DNA of 32,540 bases from Prolixibacteraceae bacterium (GCA_029975525.1 JARKOX010000173.1:1-32540), one strand, 5' to 3'. Positions 17,820 through 27,347 are shown, numbered from the stretch's first letter. Notes: generated from the sequence alone by a model not told the origin. Translations and numbers: made by a program.

Positions 17820-18023
17820 GATTGCGGCAGGTCTTCTGGCTTGTCCTGTTTTTGCGTGTCTTCCCATCCCGGTGAAGCGGGACAGTGACTGAGTATGGTC
17901 AAAAACGTGTGGCGGACTTACAGCTGCGGGTACAGCTCCGGATTTTCCGACGGGTAAGCGTCAAAGCACCGGATTCCCTTTTATTGCCATTTTCAGGAAA
18001 GCGAAAATGGCAAACCAGCAATC
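17820..18023 (-). promoter_or_regulatory. Cobalamin (AdoCbl) riboswitch
   Basis: On the minus strand the 3' part carries the B12 box AGCCAGAAGACCTGCC (ending near 17822), and the core holds AATCCGGAGCTGTACCCGCA followed by GCTGTAAGTCCGCC, both diagnostic. The closing P1 stem is GATTGC (18023-18018) with GCAATC (17825-17820). A perfect hairpin GCCATTTTC/GAAAATGGC lies at 18011-17986. The element binds adenosylcobalamin and usually lowers expression of the downstream genes when the ligand is abundant. Here those genes are nrdD, DUF6580, cobO and nrdG. Confidence 0.96.
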
Positions 18024-18299
18024 GCTGCCACAATTTTAACTGTTTTTGGATAAGGTGTTGAAAGGTAGTTTTCAACAATTTAGCACGACGGGGTGGTTTA
18101 GCTCCTTGTTCAGTGGGGGTTATCTCTGTTGATAATTGCCGGATTGCAACAGGTCTCCGGCAGCCTGGTTTTTTTTCAGAAAATTATTTTTGGCAAACCG
18201 CTGCCGGCCGGACAGGCTTCATTTCCGGGCGTTCCGAAGGAAACTGTTTTTGCGGAAGAAGGTATTGTCTCCTCTCTTTTTTTGGTACAAAATCAGGCT
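18024..18299. other. Intergenic DNA upstream of the riboswitch, no gene recognised
   Basis: This stretch separates the terminator of the arabinan locus from the riboswitch. The promoter of the nrdD operon must lie here on the minus strand, but I found no clean TAnnTTTG box. Short open frames on the + strand (for example from 18113) have no recognisable protein character. Confidence 0.5.
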
Positions 18300-18340
18300 A
18301 AAAAAAGCAGACCGTACCCGGATGAAAGATACGGCCTGCT
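18300..18340 (-). terminator. Intrinsic terminator of the arabinan/arabinogalactan locus
   Basis: On the minus strand AGCAGGCCGTA (18340-18330) pairs with TACGGTCTGCT (18316-18306), with one mismatch, around a 13-nt loop, and is followed directly by a run of T (18306-18300). It lies about 87 nt after the stop of the double-GH43 gene, the last gene of that strand block. Confidence 0.85.
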
Positions 18341-18426
18341 TCTTTCTGATTTATTTCGGGGTTTACCCCGGCGGCGGCTTTTTATTTCAGCTGGCGGCTC
18401 TGTTTTTCAGGCAGCACAAAAAGGGA

Positions 18427-20601
18427 TTACTTCACCGGATCAATTCCTTTAAGGGTTGGTTTTACCTCCAGAATTTTACCCTCGGCATCAAACTCCAGCT
18501 TGTCGATACAAACCTCACGGTGAAATCCTCCCGACCCCCGCGGCATGTCAACTCCTTTGGGATAGGTAAAACGATGATAAACCAGATACCATTCGTCTTT
18601 GCCCGGAATCTGGATGGCTGAATTGTGGCCCGTTGCAAAAATATTGGCAACCGAATCCCGCCGGATCACTATGTTGTTTTCCGGTATAACCAGTTTGCCC
18701 ATCGGGGAGTCGGAGGTGGCATAGCGCACTTTGTAATTCGGACTGCGGGTGTCGTCTTCCGACCACATAAAATAGTAGGTTCCGTTGCGGTAGATGATGT
18801 AAGCTCCCTCCCGAAAAGTTCCGTCGACATTAAATGTTTTGAGTGTGTTTTTCCTGATTGAAACCATGTCGTCGTTGAGTTCAGCGCCGGCCAGGTAGCC
18901 ATTTCCCCAGTAGAGGAAACTTTTGCCTGTTTCCGGATCGGTAAACACATCCGGGTCAATTTCCTGTCCGCGGTTTATTCCATCGGGTTTAAAATCGATC
19001 AAAGCCCGGCCGCTGTCAACAAACGGGCCGGTGGGATTGTCGGCAACGGCCACGCCGATTTTCTGGGCAGCCGTAAAATAATAGAAGTATTGGTATTCGC
19101 CGTTTATTTTCTTTTCGATGATGCAGGGCGCCCAGGCGTTTCGGTTGGCCCAGCTGACATCTTTGTGCAGGTCGAGTATGATCCCTTCATCCGTCCAGTC
19201 GACCAGATTGTCGGAGGAAAATACTTTGAAATAATATCCCGACCAGCCATCAAAACCGTCGCTTGTGGGATAGAGGTAATATTTTCCGGTTTTTTCCGAA
19301 TACAAAATATCCGGATCGGCATAATATCCCTCCAGCACCGGGTTGTGATCTTGCGAGGCTGTTACCTGGTAAACCACATCGCCTTTTCCGTCAATGGAGA
19401 AGGTGTAGGCTACCGGCCCGTTTGAAAAATCCTGAGCTCCCTGCGGACTTACCGAAAAGCCGGGCCAGCACCTGAATTCCGGGTCAAAATGTTGCAGATC
19501 GACGCCTCGTTTAACCGGCAGGTGAATGCTGCGGGCTTTCCCTTTCACAGCGATATTCTGTTTTTTCAGATCCGGGGAGGTGGCATCGACCAGTACATCG
19601 TCGAAACTTCCCCACTTCTTCACCAGCCGTTTTAACTCTTTGCCGGTGACCGGCATTACCGTTCCGTGGCGAGGATGAAAGTTCATCGAAATAGCTTCAT
19701 CAATCACCGCGAAGTGCTCCAGGTCGCTGCTTTTGGTGAACTGGTACCTGCCCCGGGTGTACACATCGTACATCAGAATGTATTCATCCGAATGGTTAAG
19801 TTTGAAAATTCCGCTCCCTTCCACGCCGGCTTTCTCGCCATCCACGCGTTTGTCGTTTTTCAGCTGGTATCCTTCGGTCAGCTTATCGGAAATGGCCAGT
19901 TTAATCCCCGGATCGCCGTCTTCAGCTTTGTGAAACAGGTAAAACTTCCCGTTGTAGGGGATGATGTCGCCATCAATGCAGGCTTTGGTGTTGCTTTCGG
20001 CCGGGGGGAAGTACAATTGTTTGGGAGCTGATTCGAGGGCGGTAAAATCCCTGTTGGCATAGGCGTAGTAAATGATGTCGGGATTGTCGCCCTGTTTCAT
20101 CGAGAAATAGATCATGTATTTGCCGGTCTCCTCATCGTAGATGGTTTGCGGCGCCCATACGCGGTGCACATTGCCCCACTCCTGCGGATAAGTCTCGGGA
20201 ATATTGACCACCGAGGTCTGCCAGTTGATCAGGTCGGCCGACTTCATCAGGATCATCGCGAAGTTGTTCCAGCCCTGCTCCGGTACATACAAATCGGTGG
20301 CTACCATGTAAAATGTTTTTCCGTCGGCGCCCCGTAAAATATGAGGATCGCGTACTCCGCCCGAAGTGCTGATCTGTTTTGAGTCCAGAACCGGCTGATT
20401 GTCGTTCAACGCCCGGTAATGATAGCCATCGGTGCTGATGGCAAACCGAATGGCTTCCTGGCCCGGACCGTTTCCGGTGAAGTAAGCAAACAGGTACCCT
20501 TCGTAGTTTTCAGGTTTACTGCATCCCGCCAGCAGAAGGGCGCTGGTCAGAATGGTAAAAAAGGCGGTAAAAACACGTTTGTCAATATTTCGGATGGTCA
20601 T
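18427..20601 (-). CDS. Lipoprotein with two GH43 beta-propeller domains (arabinan/xylan-type side-chain hydrolase)
   Basis: I chose the ATG at 20601 (MTIRNIDKR...) because it gives a lipoprotein signal peptide with lipobox LLAGC; 27 further in-frame residues upstream would overlap the GH51 gene. The mature protein of ~700 residues has two five-bladed propellers. The first (about 30-370) shows RDPH with Asp85, VWAPQ, IDGD and VEGSG with Glu261. The second (about 420-725) shows ADPD with Asp429, IDPD with Asp549 and REGAY with Glu598. Both therefore keep a GH43 base, pKa-tuning Asp and general acid. GH43 enzymes are inverting alpha-L-arabinofuranosidases, endo-arabinanases, beta-xylosidases or galactanases; subfamilies are not resolved. 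Lipid anchoring puts it on the outer membrane or its periplasmic face. It starts 10 nt after the GH51 stop. Confidence 0.85.
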   Translation of the reverse strand: MTIRNIDKRVFTAFFTILTSALLLAGCSKPENYEGYLFAYFTGNGPGQEAIRFAISTDGYHYRALNDNQPVLDSKQISTSGGVRDPHILRGADGKTFYMVATDLYVPEQGWNNFAMILMKSADLINWQTSVVNIPETYPQEWGNVHRVWAPQTIYDEETGKYMIYFSMKQGDNPDIIYYAYANRDFTALESAPKQLYFPPAESNTKACIDGDIIPYNGKFYLFHKAEDGDPGIKLAISDKLTEGYQLKNDKRVDGEKAGVEGSGIFKLNHSDEYILMYDVYTRGRYQFTKSSDLEHFAVIDEAISMNFHPRHGTVMPVTGKELKRLVKKWGSFDDVLVDATSPDLKKQNIAVKGKARSIHLPVKRGVDLQHFDPEFRCWPGFSVSPQGAQDFSNGPVAYTFSIDGKGDVVYQVTASQDHNPVLEGYYADPDILYSEKTGKYYLYPTSDGFDGWSGYYFKVFSSDNLVDWTDEGIILDLHKDVSWANRNAWAPCIIEKKINGEYQYFYYFTAAQKIGVAVADNPTGPFVDSGRALIDFKPDGINRGQEIDPDVFTDPETGKSFLYWGNGYLAGAELNDDMVSIRKNTLKTFNVDGTFREGAYIIYRNGTYYFMWSEDDTRSPNYKVRYATSDSPMGKLVIPENNIVIRRDSVANIFATGHNSAIQIPGKDEWYLVYHRFTYPKGVDMPRGSGGFHREVCIDKLEFDAEGKILEVKPTLKGIDPVK

Positions 20602-20611
20602 ATCTGGAATT

Positions 20612-22552
20612 TTAAAGTTGGATTTTGAGTTTACAAACATAGAAGGCATTTCCCAGGGCTTTGAACTGGAAGCCGTTGTCATTGGTCTGAACAGAGAAGT
20701 GAGTTGGCACCACAGTGTGGGGAGCCGCCACTGTATTTACTGCTTCCGGCACATTGGAATGCAGGCAGGTTATTTGAACGGTTGCCTCTTTCACCGGTTT
20801 TTTAAAACCTTTCAGTGAAATATGAATATCCTGAACCTCTGCAGCAGCATTGACAATCTTTACGATAACTTCTGACTGGCCTTTGTCTACACAAGCCGAG
20901 GCATACAAACCGTCTTTCCCCGAAATCACATTTCCTTCGTGTGTGACGGGAAGCGTGTTGGTGCCAACGTTGCGGGCATACATCTGCTGCACATAGTAAT
21001 TGGGCGTGCGGACGACGTTCAGGTTGTCAAACCAGATCATGTCAGGTTTCCACTGCCAGGCGTCTACATGGGCAAACAGCGGTGCATACGTGGCCAGGTG
21101 CACCACGTCGGCGTTTCTTTCCAGACCGGTCATAAATGCCGCCTCGGCAATTGCCGAAGCCACATTGTTGTCGCGGTTTTTGGGATGCGCGGCATATTCG
21201 CCGGCAAACACTTTGGGGCCGTTCCTGTCGTAGTGGTCGTAACGTCCGGCATTTTCCAGAAACCATTCCGGACTGCGGTAATAGTGTTCATCCACCAGAT
21301 CAACTTTCAGCTCCTTCATTTTGGGCCACAGGTAATCGAAATTTTCGCCATCCGGCGTGGGGCCGGCGCTTCCCACAATTTTAATTTCAGGATGTTGCTT
21401 GCGCAGGGCTTTCACAAAAGGGATCAAACGTTCCACATAACCTTCTCCCCACTGCTCGTTGCCAATTGCGATCATTTTGAGGTTGAACGGTTGGGGATGT
21501 CCCATCTCTGCCCGGACTTTTCCCCATTTCGTATCTGTTGCTCCGTTGGCAAATTCAATCAAATCCAGTGCATCCTGGATGTAGGGTTCCAGGTCGGCCA
21601 CCGGGACACATTCGGTACTTTCGTACTGGCAGGCCAATCCACAGCTGACTACCGGAAGCGGTTCGGCCCCCAGATCCTCACTTAAGAGGAAGAACTCAAA
21701 AAACCCCAGTCCGTAACTTTGGTAATAATCCGGAAAGAAGCGGTGTTTAAACGTGTAGTTCCAGCGGTTTTCGTTGATCGGGCGGTTCTCTGCCGGTCCC
21801 ACGCTGTTTTTCCACTGGTAGCGGGTTTCCAGCGTGTTTCCTTCGATAATGCACCCGCCGGGAAACCGGAAAACCCCCGGTTTCAGGTCGTACAGGGCTT
21901 CCACCAGATCTTTCCGTAAACCGTTTTCGCGGTTTTTCCAGGTTTCTACCGGAAAAAGAGAGAGGTGGTCAAGGTCTGCCTCGCCGGCGCTCTCCAGTAC
22001 CAGGCGGATTTTACCTTTTGCACAGGTTTGCGTAGCTTTAATCAGGCATTCGTATTTTTTCCAGCCGGAACCCGATAGGTGAAGCTCCCCTTTTCCAATC
22101 GGGTTGTTTGCTTCATTAATCAGTTCAATCCGGAATTTTTTCTCTCCGCCATCAAGCGAACGGGCGTAGAAAGAAAAACGATAACGGTCGTTTTGTTTAA
22201 ATCCTATTCCGGTAAAGCCTGTGTTTTCCAGGCCGGTACCCCGGCGCAGCCCTTTTTCATTGAGCCTGACGTAATGAGGGTTGCGGTCGAAACAGGGATC
22301 TTCGCTTAGCACGTTTACCTCGCCAAAAGGAATCCAGCCCACCAACGGCTGATCAAATTCAAAAGAGCGGTTTTTAATCAGTTCGGCATACAAACCTCCG
22401 TCAGCTCCGAAGTTGATGTCTTCAAAAAATACTCCGTACATTTCAGGCCGGATTTCGGCGCCGGTTTTGCCCAGGTCCACCACGTATGTTTTTTGAGCTT
22501 TTACCAGCGTGTGGGCGGCCAGCAGCAGGAGAAGGATATACAGTTTTTTCAT
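20612..22552 (-). CDS. GH51 family alpha-L-arabinofuranosidase
   Basis: The protein has 646 residues with a signal peptide ending near VKAQ (residue 19). EIRPEMYGVFFEDINFGADGG opens the GH51 fold, an N-terminal carbohydrate-binding-like beta-sandwich (about 80-200) follows, and the (beta/alpha)8 barrel contains FRFPGGCIIEGN, AIGNEQW with acid/base Glu366, and FAGEYAAH with the nucleophile Glu452. The all-beta C-terminal domain completes the usual architecture. The enzyme is retaining and releases terminal alpha-L-arabinofuranose from arabinan, arabinoxylan or arabinogalactan. It is the second GH51 in the operon but lacks the N-terminal propeller-like region of its paralogue. It lies 34 nt after GH127. 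Confidence 0.94.
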   Translation of the reverse strand: MKKLYILLLLLAAHTLVKAQKTYVVDLGKTGAEIRPEMYGVFFEDINFGADGGLYAELIKNRSFEFDQPLVGWIPFGEVNVLSEDPCFDRNPHYVRLNEKGLRRGTGLENTGFTGIGFKQNDRYRFSFYARSLDGGEKKFRIELINEANNPIGKGELHLSGSGWKKYECLIKATQTCAKGKIRLVLESAGEADLDHLSLFPVETWKNRENGLRKDLVEALYDLKPGVFRFPGGCIIEGNTLETRYQWKNSVGPAENRPINENRWNYTFKHRFFPDYYQSYGLGFFEFFLLSEDLGAEPLPVVSCGLACQYESTECVPVADLEPYIQDALDLIEFANGATDTKWGKVRAEMGHPQPFNLKMIAIGNEQWGEGYVERLIPFVKALRKQHPEIKIVGSAGPTPDGENFDYLWPKMKELKVDLVDEHYYRSPEWFLENAGRYDHYDRNGPKVFAGEYAAHPKNRDNNVASAIAEAAFMTGLERNADVVHLATYAPLFAHVDAWQWKPDMIWFDNLNVVRTPNYYVQQMYARNVGTNTLPVTHEGNVISGKDGLYASACVDKGQSEVIVKIVNAAAEVQDIHISLKGFKKPVKEATVQITCLHSNVPEAVNTVAAPHTVVPTHFSVQTNDNGFQFKALGNAFYVCKLKIQL

Positions 22553-22586
22553 TTTTATTCTGTTTGATTTGGAATGATAAAAGGTT

Positions 22587-24569
22587 TCAATTTCCGTTCA
22601 GGGCAGGCACCCAGACCTTCATTTTATTTGGTCCCCGATTGTTCCAGGCAAAATAGGGGATGGCTTTAAGCCGCTCGTTAGCATCACTTCCGCTGGCTTC
22701 AATCACTTCTATTCCATTCAGCAGGGCTGCGTCGAAGTAGGTTGAAAACTGCGTGTTTTCTGAGATCACGGTTTGGTCGATCTCCGGATTGTCGGTCTCT
22801 TCCAGGCAATATACGAGGGGGCCGCGTTCGATGGCGATCTTTCCTCGGTTGTCGGCTACCTGTTCGTTGGTTACAACCTTTTTCACCTCCATCGGCAGGA
22901 TCAGCTCTATCTCATCGCCAGCTTTCCATTTCCGGCTGAGCACGGCATACCCTTTTTCGAGCGTGAACAGAACTTTTTCCCCGTTAATTTTGATCTCCGG
23001 TTGTTGTGCGGGAGGGTTTTCGTAAGTATACAGATTGCTGGGCACCGGCTGGTTTTGTGCCCATCCCGGGATGCGCAACTTCACCCGGAATTTGGATGTC
23101 CGGGAAGGCGAAAGGTTCAGTTTAACCACGCCATCCCAGGGATATCGGGTGGTTTGGCTGATTTTGACGCTGTTTTTGTCCAGTTCAACTTCGGTGGAGC
23201 CCTGTACAAAAAGATTCACGAACAGGTCGGTGTGCTGCTGTGCATAAATGTAACCGGCAACCGACGGCATAAAACGTGAAAGGTTGGTGGGGCAACACGA
23301 GCAGTCGAACCAGGGCTGACGGGTCAGTGTTTCGCCCCGGTTAAAAGGATAGTGCATGTCGCATTCCAGAGGGTTGGGATAGAAGAAGGCGGTACCGTCG
23401 AGCGAAACGCCTGCAAGCACATTGTTGTACAGGCTTCTTTCCAGCACATCGATATATTTTGCATCGCCGTGCAGCAGAAACATGCGGTAGTTCCAGTACA
23501 CGTTGGCAATTGCCGCGCAGGTTTCGTTGTAGGCCGTCAGGTTGGGCAGCTCATAATTGTCGCCAAAGGCTTCGCCCTGGTGGCGGGAACCCAGGCCGCC
23601 GGTGAGATATATTTTTTTGGATACCACATTTTCCCAGATTTTTTCAACGGCACGGGTGTACGCCGAATCGTTGTAAAAAGCCGCAATGTCGGTCATCCCG
23701 GCGTACATGTAAGCGGCGCGTACGGCATGGCCAACTGCTTCGTCCTGTTTCACTACCGGTTTGTGGTCCTGGGTGTAAGGCCCTTTAATTTGCCGGTGTT
23801 GACTGTCGCCGCGCCTGTCGAGGAAATGCCGCGCCAGCTTCAGGTATTCCTCTTTTTGGGTGATGAGGTATAATTTGATTAAACCGGTTTCCACGATCTG
23901 GTGACCGGGGACTTCGTACGGTAATTCATTGTTGAAAACATGAACCAGCAGGTCGGCATTTTTTAGCGCAATATTGAGCAGGTTGGTTTTGCCGGTGGCC
24001 ATGTAGTGTGCGGCAGCCGCTTCAAAGAGATGGCCGCTGTTGTAGAGTTCATGACTGCATTCCAGATTTTTCCATCTTCCGCCGGGCGGGCACCAACGGG
24101 CCGGGGCGCTGGTCGTGTCGATGGTTTTGTAGGTGGTCAGGTAGCCGTCTGCCTCCTGTCCGATGCCGATTATTTCGATCAGCGAATCGACATAGGCATC
24201 CAGTTTGGGATCGGGGAGGACGGCCATGGAGTAGGCGGCCCCTTCGATGGTTTTATACACATCGGTATCGTCGAAAGGCATTTCGCCTTTTACCGGCCCC
24301 TTCATCTTTCCCCCGGCAATCCGGAAGTTGTCCAGCCGCCCCATCTCCTCACATTTTTTGAAGGAGGCCGGGATGGTTGCTTCCCGGTTGATTTTGATTT
24401 TTGGCAGCCAGAAATTGTCACTGAGGTGTACTTTGTTGAACAGAACCCCTGAAATCGGATAGCCGGATTGCCGTGTTTTTTCCTGTTGGGGTTGCGGCAC
24501 ACAACTGATCAGGAAGCTCACCAACACAACGGATATCCCGCTTTTAAATCGATTGAAAACTCGTACCAT
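22587..24569 (-). CDS. GH127 family beta-L-arabinofuranosidase (lipoprotein)
   Basis: The ATG at 24569 (MVRVFNRFKSG...) is preferred over a TTG four codons upstream. The 660-residue protein has a lipoprotein signal with lipobox FLISC. GH127 catalytic residues are clear: NETCAAI gives Glu349 and Cys351, and CSCCPTNLSR gives Cys425 and Cys426, matching the zinc-bound Glu338/Cys340/Cys417/Cys418 of bifidobacterial HypBA1, where Cys417 is the unusual cysteine nucleophile. HQGEAFGDNYELPN and the C-terminal beta domain also fit. The enzyme removes beta-L-arabinofuranose, found in extensin and some pectic side chains. Related families GH142 and GH146 share the fold, and GH146 shares the cysteine site, so GH146 is the main alternative. 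It complements the alpha-specific GH51 enzymes beside it. Confidence 0.87.
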   Translation of the reverse strand: MVRVFNRFKSGISVVLVSFLISCVPQPQQEKTRQSGYPISGVLFNKVHLSDNFWLPKIKINREATIPASFKKCEEMGRLDNFRIAGGKMKGPVKGEMPFDDTDVYKTIEGAAYSMAVLPDPKLDAYVDSLIEIIGIGQEADGYLTTYKTIDTTSAPARWCPPGGRWKNLECSHELYNSGHLFEAAAAHYMATGKTNLLNIALKNADLLVHVFNNELPYEVPGHQIVETGLIKLYLITQKEEYLKLARHFLDRRGDSQHRQIKGPYTQDHKPVVKQDEAVGHAVRAAYMYAGMTDIAAFYNDSAYTRAVEKIWENVVSKKIYLTGGLGSRHQGEAFGDNYELPNLTAYNETCAAIANVYWNYRMFLLHGDAKYIDVLERSLYNNVLAGVSLDGTAFFYPNPLECDMHYPFNRGETLTRQPWFDCSCCPTNLSRFMPSVAGYIYAQQHTDLFVNLFVQGSTEVELDKNSVKISQTTRYPWDGVVKLNLSPSRTSKFRVKLRIPGWAQNQPVPSNLYTYENPPAQQPEIKINGEKVLFTLEKGYAVLSRKWKAGDEIELILPMEVKKVVTNEQVADNRGKIAIERGPLVYCLEETDNPEIDQTVISENTQFSTYFDAALLNGIEVIEASGSDANERLKAIPYFAWNNRGPNKMKVWVPALNGN

Positions 24570-24642
24570 TTTTTTACTCAATAGTTAGTTCAGTTTTATT
24601 TGAAGTTGGGCAGGAGAAATTTAAACATCCCGCCAGAAAATA

Positions 24643-27231
24643 TCAATTCATTTTGAAACGGATGACTGAAAAAGAATAGGCCGGCAATTGATAATGAAAA
24701 TCGGCATTCACTTCTGTCAGGCTAACTGCCGGAGTTACCTTTTCCTCTTCGATTCCCCCTTTTAAAACCGTAAGCGTTGCTTCCTTCTTAAATTCGGGGA
24801 GGCCGGTCAGGGGAATATTTGCCCGGACGTCGACCGGCAGTAAATTGGCCAGTTTCAGGATGTAGTCGCCGGTTTTGTGATCTCTCACCAGCGAGGAGGC
24901 CACCCGTTTCCGTATTTCGGGATCGTTGATGGAGAGTTTGATCAGCGTGGGGATATATTCGTCTCCCGGATTTTGCCCGAACAGTTGCTGTACATAGTAA
25001 TCCGGCGTCAAAAAAATCCCGGTGTTGCTGAAATAGATCAAATCCGGATTCCATTGGGTGTGGCCGTGTTTGGCCAGCAAAGGTGCATAGGAAGTCATGC
25101 TCACCACGTCGGCGTTCCGTTCCACATTGATCAGGTGCAGGGCATCACACAGGGCGGTTTCGACGGTCAGTTTTCTTCCGGGGAGGTGCGTGGCATATTC
25201 CCCGAGATAGACCTTCGGCTTGGTCCGGTCGTAACGATCGTAGAAACCCTGGTTGTTCAAATACCATCCCGGCGGCTGGTAATAATGTTCGTCGACCAGC
25301 GGCACCTGCAGTTTCGAAGCAATCTCCCAACCCACGCGGTAGTCGGTCCCTTCGGAAAACGGACCAACCGTTCCGATCACCGTAATTTCGGGATGTTTTT
25401 CTTTAATCGCATTGAAAATTAAGGTGAAACGTTCCTCGAAGATGTCGGTGATCAGATCTTCGTTTCCGATACCCAGGTATTTCAGGTTGAAAGGTTCCGG
25501 GTGACCGGCTTCGGCGCGCTTTTTCCCCCATTGGGTATTTTTATCGCCATTGGCCCATTCAATCAGGTCGAGGATATCCTGCACATACGGATCCATCTCA
25601 CACATCGGGATTCCCCCTTGTTGGCCATGGCCGCCGGTTGACGAGTTCTGACAAGGCACCCCCGCCGCAACAACCGGCAGCGGCTCGGCACCAATATCTT
25701 CGCAAAACTGGAAATATTCGAAATAGCCCAACCCCATCGACTGGTGATAGTTCCAGATGTTCCGGTCTGGTTTGCGGCTTTCAAGCGGGCCGATGGTGTT
25801 TTTCCAGCGGTAAATGTTCTCCAGTCCGTCGCCGTGCGCAAGACAGCCGCCGGGAAAACGGACAAAACGCGGATGCATATCGGCAATCGCCTGGGCCAAA
25901 TCGGCGCGTAACCCATTCCGGCGTTCTTTGAATGTTTTTTGCGGAAAGAGTGAAACCAGGTCGAGCGCCACTTGACCGGTAAATTGCGGGATGAGCTGCA
26001 ATTGGGCGTTGTCGGTACCTTCTTTCGCAGTCAGCATCAGCTCCAGCTTTTTCCAGTGTGCGCCGGCTGACGGAGTGGTTCCTTCGGCATACACTTTTCC
26101 GCTTGGGTCAACCAGGCGAACCAGTAATTTTCCTCTGGCGCCATCCAACCCCCGCACCAATACGGAGAAATGGTATTTGTCGCCGGCTTTCAGCGGGATT
26201 CCGTCGAATCCTTCATTTTGCAGCGCTTCCCCAATCTTTGAGATGGTCAGCACCGCGTAGTGCTTTTGATGGGGGTGGACCGGAGCGACGGTGTCAATGG
26301 CAAATTCCTGGTTGCCGGTGAAGCTCCATGCTTTTTTGCTGTTCCAGTTTTTATCGCGGAACTTGATGTCGGCAGGCGTGTATTCGAAGCCCCGGTTCTG
26401 GACCAGCTCGGCATACAAGCCGCCATCGGCAGCGTAGTTGATATCTTCAAAGAAAACGCCGATCAGCATGTTGCTGATCGCTTTTCGGTTTTCGCCATCT
26501 GCCGTTATTTCAGCGGTTAGTTCGGTCAAACCGGCAAAGCGGCCGGCATCGTCGGTTAATCGTTCGGCGCGCTGCCTTTCGTGGTATTTCGACAGCTCAT
26601 AAAAGCGGATCAGGCCATCGATGAGCCGCCAGGGAACCTTCGATACGGTTCCCGTTTGTTTCTCCCCATCGATCAGCACTTCCTCGCGGGCAAACATCCG
26701 GTCGTTTTCCGAAGCATCAACGGTTGGGGTATATCTTTTAAAATCGGTTGTTGTGGTTTTGAACACTTTCTGCAAACCATTCGTCTGGCTCAACCAGGTT
26801 ATCCGGTAATTTTTTCCGTTTGGCTGATACGAAACTTCCGGCATCATCACATTCCCGTCAAACATCACGTCGGGATACGATTGCGGTTCCCAGGTGTACA
26901 AATCAGTGGTTTGGGCATGGGCAAACTGTCCAACCTGTTCGTTCAGGCTCCAGATGGCATGCCAGGTGCCCTGCTGGTCCTGAAACAGGAAAGGGGTCAG
27001 CAGCCGTTTTTGCGACCCCCAGGTTCCAAAATCGGAAAACAGGAACCGGAACTCGGGCCCGATGCCATGCCAGTTTTTCCGGTCAATACTCCAGGCATAG
27101 TGCAGCCCGTTTTTTCCGTTGTTTTTTACCGTAGCGTAGGAGAAAATATAAGCCGAGTCGGGCTCATCAGCGAAGGTAGGTTGGGTAAAAACATAGGCAA
27201 GCAGCGCAAAAAATAGAATGGTCTGTTTCAT
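24643..27231 (-). CDS. GH51 alpha-L-arabinofuranosidase with N-terminal GH43-like propeller remnant
   Basis: The protein has 862 residues, about 200 more than a plain GH51, with a signal peptide ending near FADE. Residues ~25-235 look like blades of a GH43-type propeller (LHYAWSIDRKNW, TPFLFQDQQGTWHAIW, TTDLYTWEPQ, MMPEVSY, REEVLIDG), but the usual DP catalytic Asp is Thr-Pro and no clean acid motif is seen, so it probably binds glycan or is structural. The GH51 part starts near residue 250 (IGVFFEDINYAADGG) and has RFPGGCLAHGD, GIGNEDL with acid/base Glu591, and YLGEYATH with the nucleophile Glu678; the 87-residue spacing is like the paralogue's 86. It removes alpha-L-arabinofuranose. It sits second in the operon, 61 nt before GH127's open frame region. 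Confidence 0.88.
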   Translation of the reverse strand: MKQTILFFALLAYVFTQPTFADEPDSAYIFSYATVKNNGKNGLHYAWSIDRKNWHGIGPEFRFLFSDFGTWGSQKRLLTPFLFQDQQGTWHAIWSLNEQVGQFAHAQTTDLYTWEPQSYPDVMFDGNVMMPEVSYQPNGKNYRITWLSQTNGLQKVFKTTTTDFKRYTPTVDASENDRMFAREEVLIDGEKQTGTVSKVPWRLIDGLIRFYELSKYHERQRAERLTDDAGRFAGLTELTAEITADGENRKAISNMLIGVFFEDINYAADGGLYAELVQNRGFEYTPADIKFRDKNWNSKKAWSFTGNQEFAIDTVAPVHPHQKHYAVLTISKIGEALQNEGFDGIPLKAGDKYHFSVLVRGLDGARGKLLVRLVDPSGKVYAEGTTPSAGAHWKKLELMLTAKEGTDNAQLQLIPQFTGQVALDLVSLFPQKTFKERRNGLRADLAQAIADMHPRFVRFPGGCLAHGDGLENIYRWKNTIGPLESRKPDRNIWNYHQSMGLGYFEYFQFCEDIGAEPLPVVAAGVPCQNSSTGGHGQQGGIPMCEMDPYVQDILDLIEWANGDKNTQWGKKRAEAGHPEPFNLKYLGIGNEDLITDIFEERFTLIFNAIKEKHPEITVIGTVGPFSEGTDYRVGWEIASKLQVPLVDEHYYQPPGWYLNNQGFYDRYDRTKPKVYLGEYATHLPGRKLTVETALCDALHLINVERNADVVSMTSYAPLLAKHGHTQWNPDLIYFSNTGIFLTPDYYVQQLFGQNPGDEYIPTLIKLSINDPEIRKRVASSLVRDHKTGDYILKLANLLPVDVRANIPLTGLPEFKKEATLTVLKGGIEEEKVTPAVSLTEVNADFHYQLPAYSFSVIRFKMN

Positions 27232-27347
27232 TTCGTTTGGATTTAGTCTTTTGTCGGCACTGAAAAATCAATTCGCGGTTTTTCAAAAACAGTGGGATCA
27301 ACCGGACACCCCCGGCAACCGCTTTTTAGCATGCAAACGGCTGATTT

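Noticed and set aside
18147..18168. A second sequence resembling the reverse B12 box (CAGGTCTCCGGCAGCC) upstream of the real riboswitch
   Set aside because: None of the other conserved aptamer core segments follow it, so it is most likely chance similarity or a decayed remnant too weak to call.
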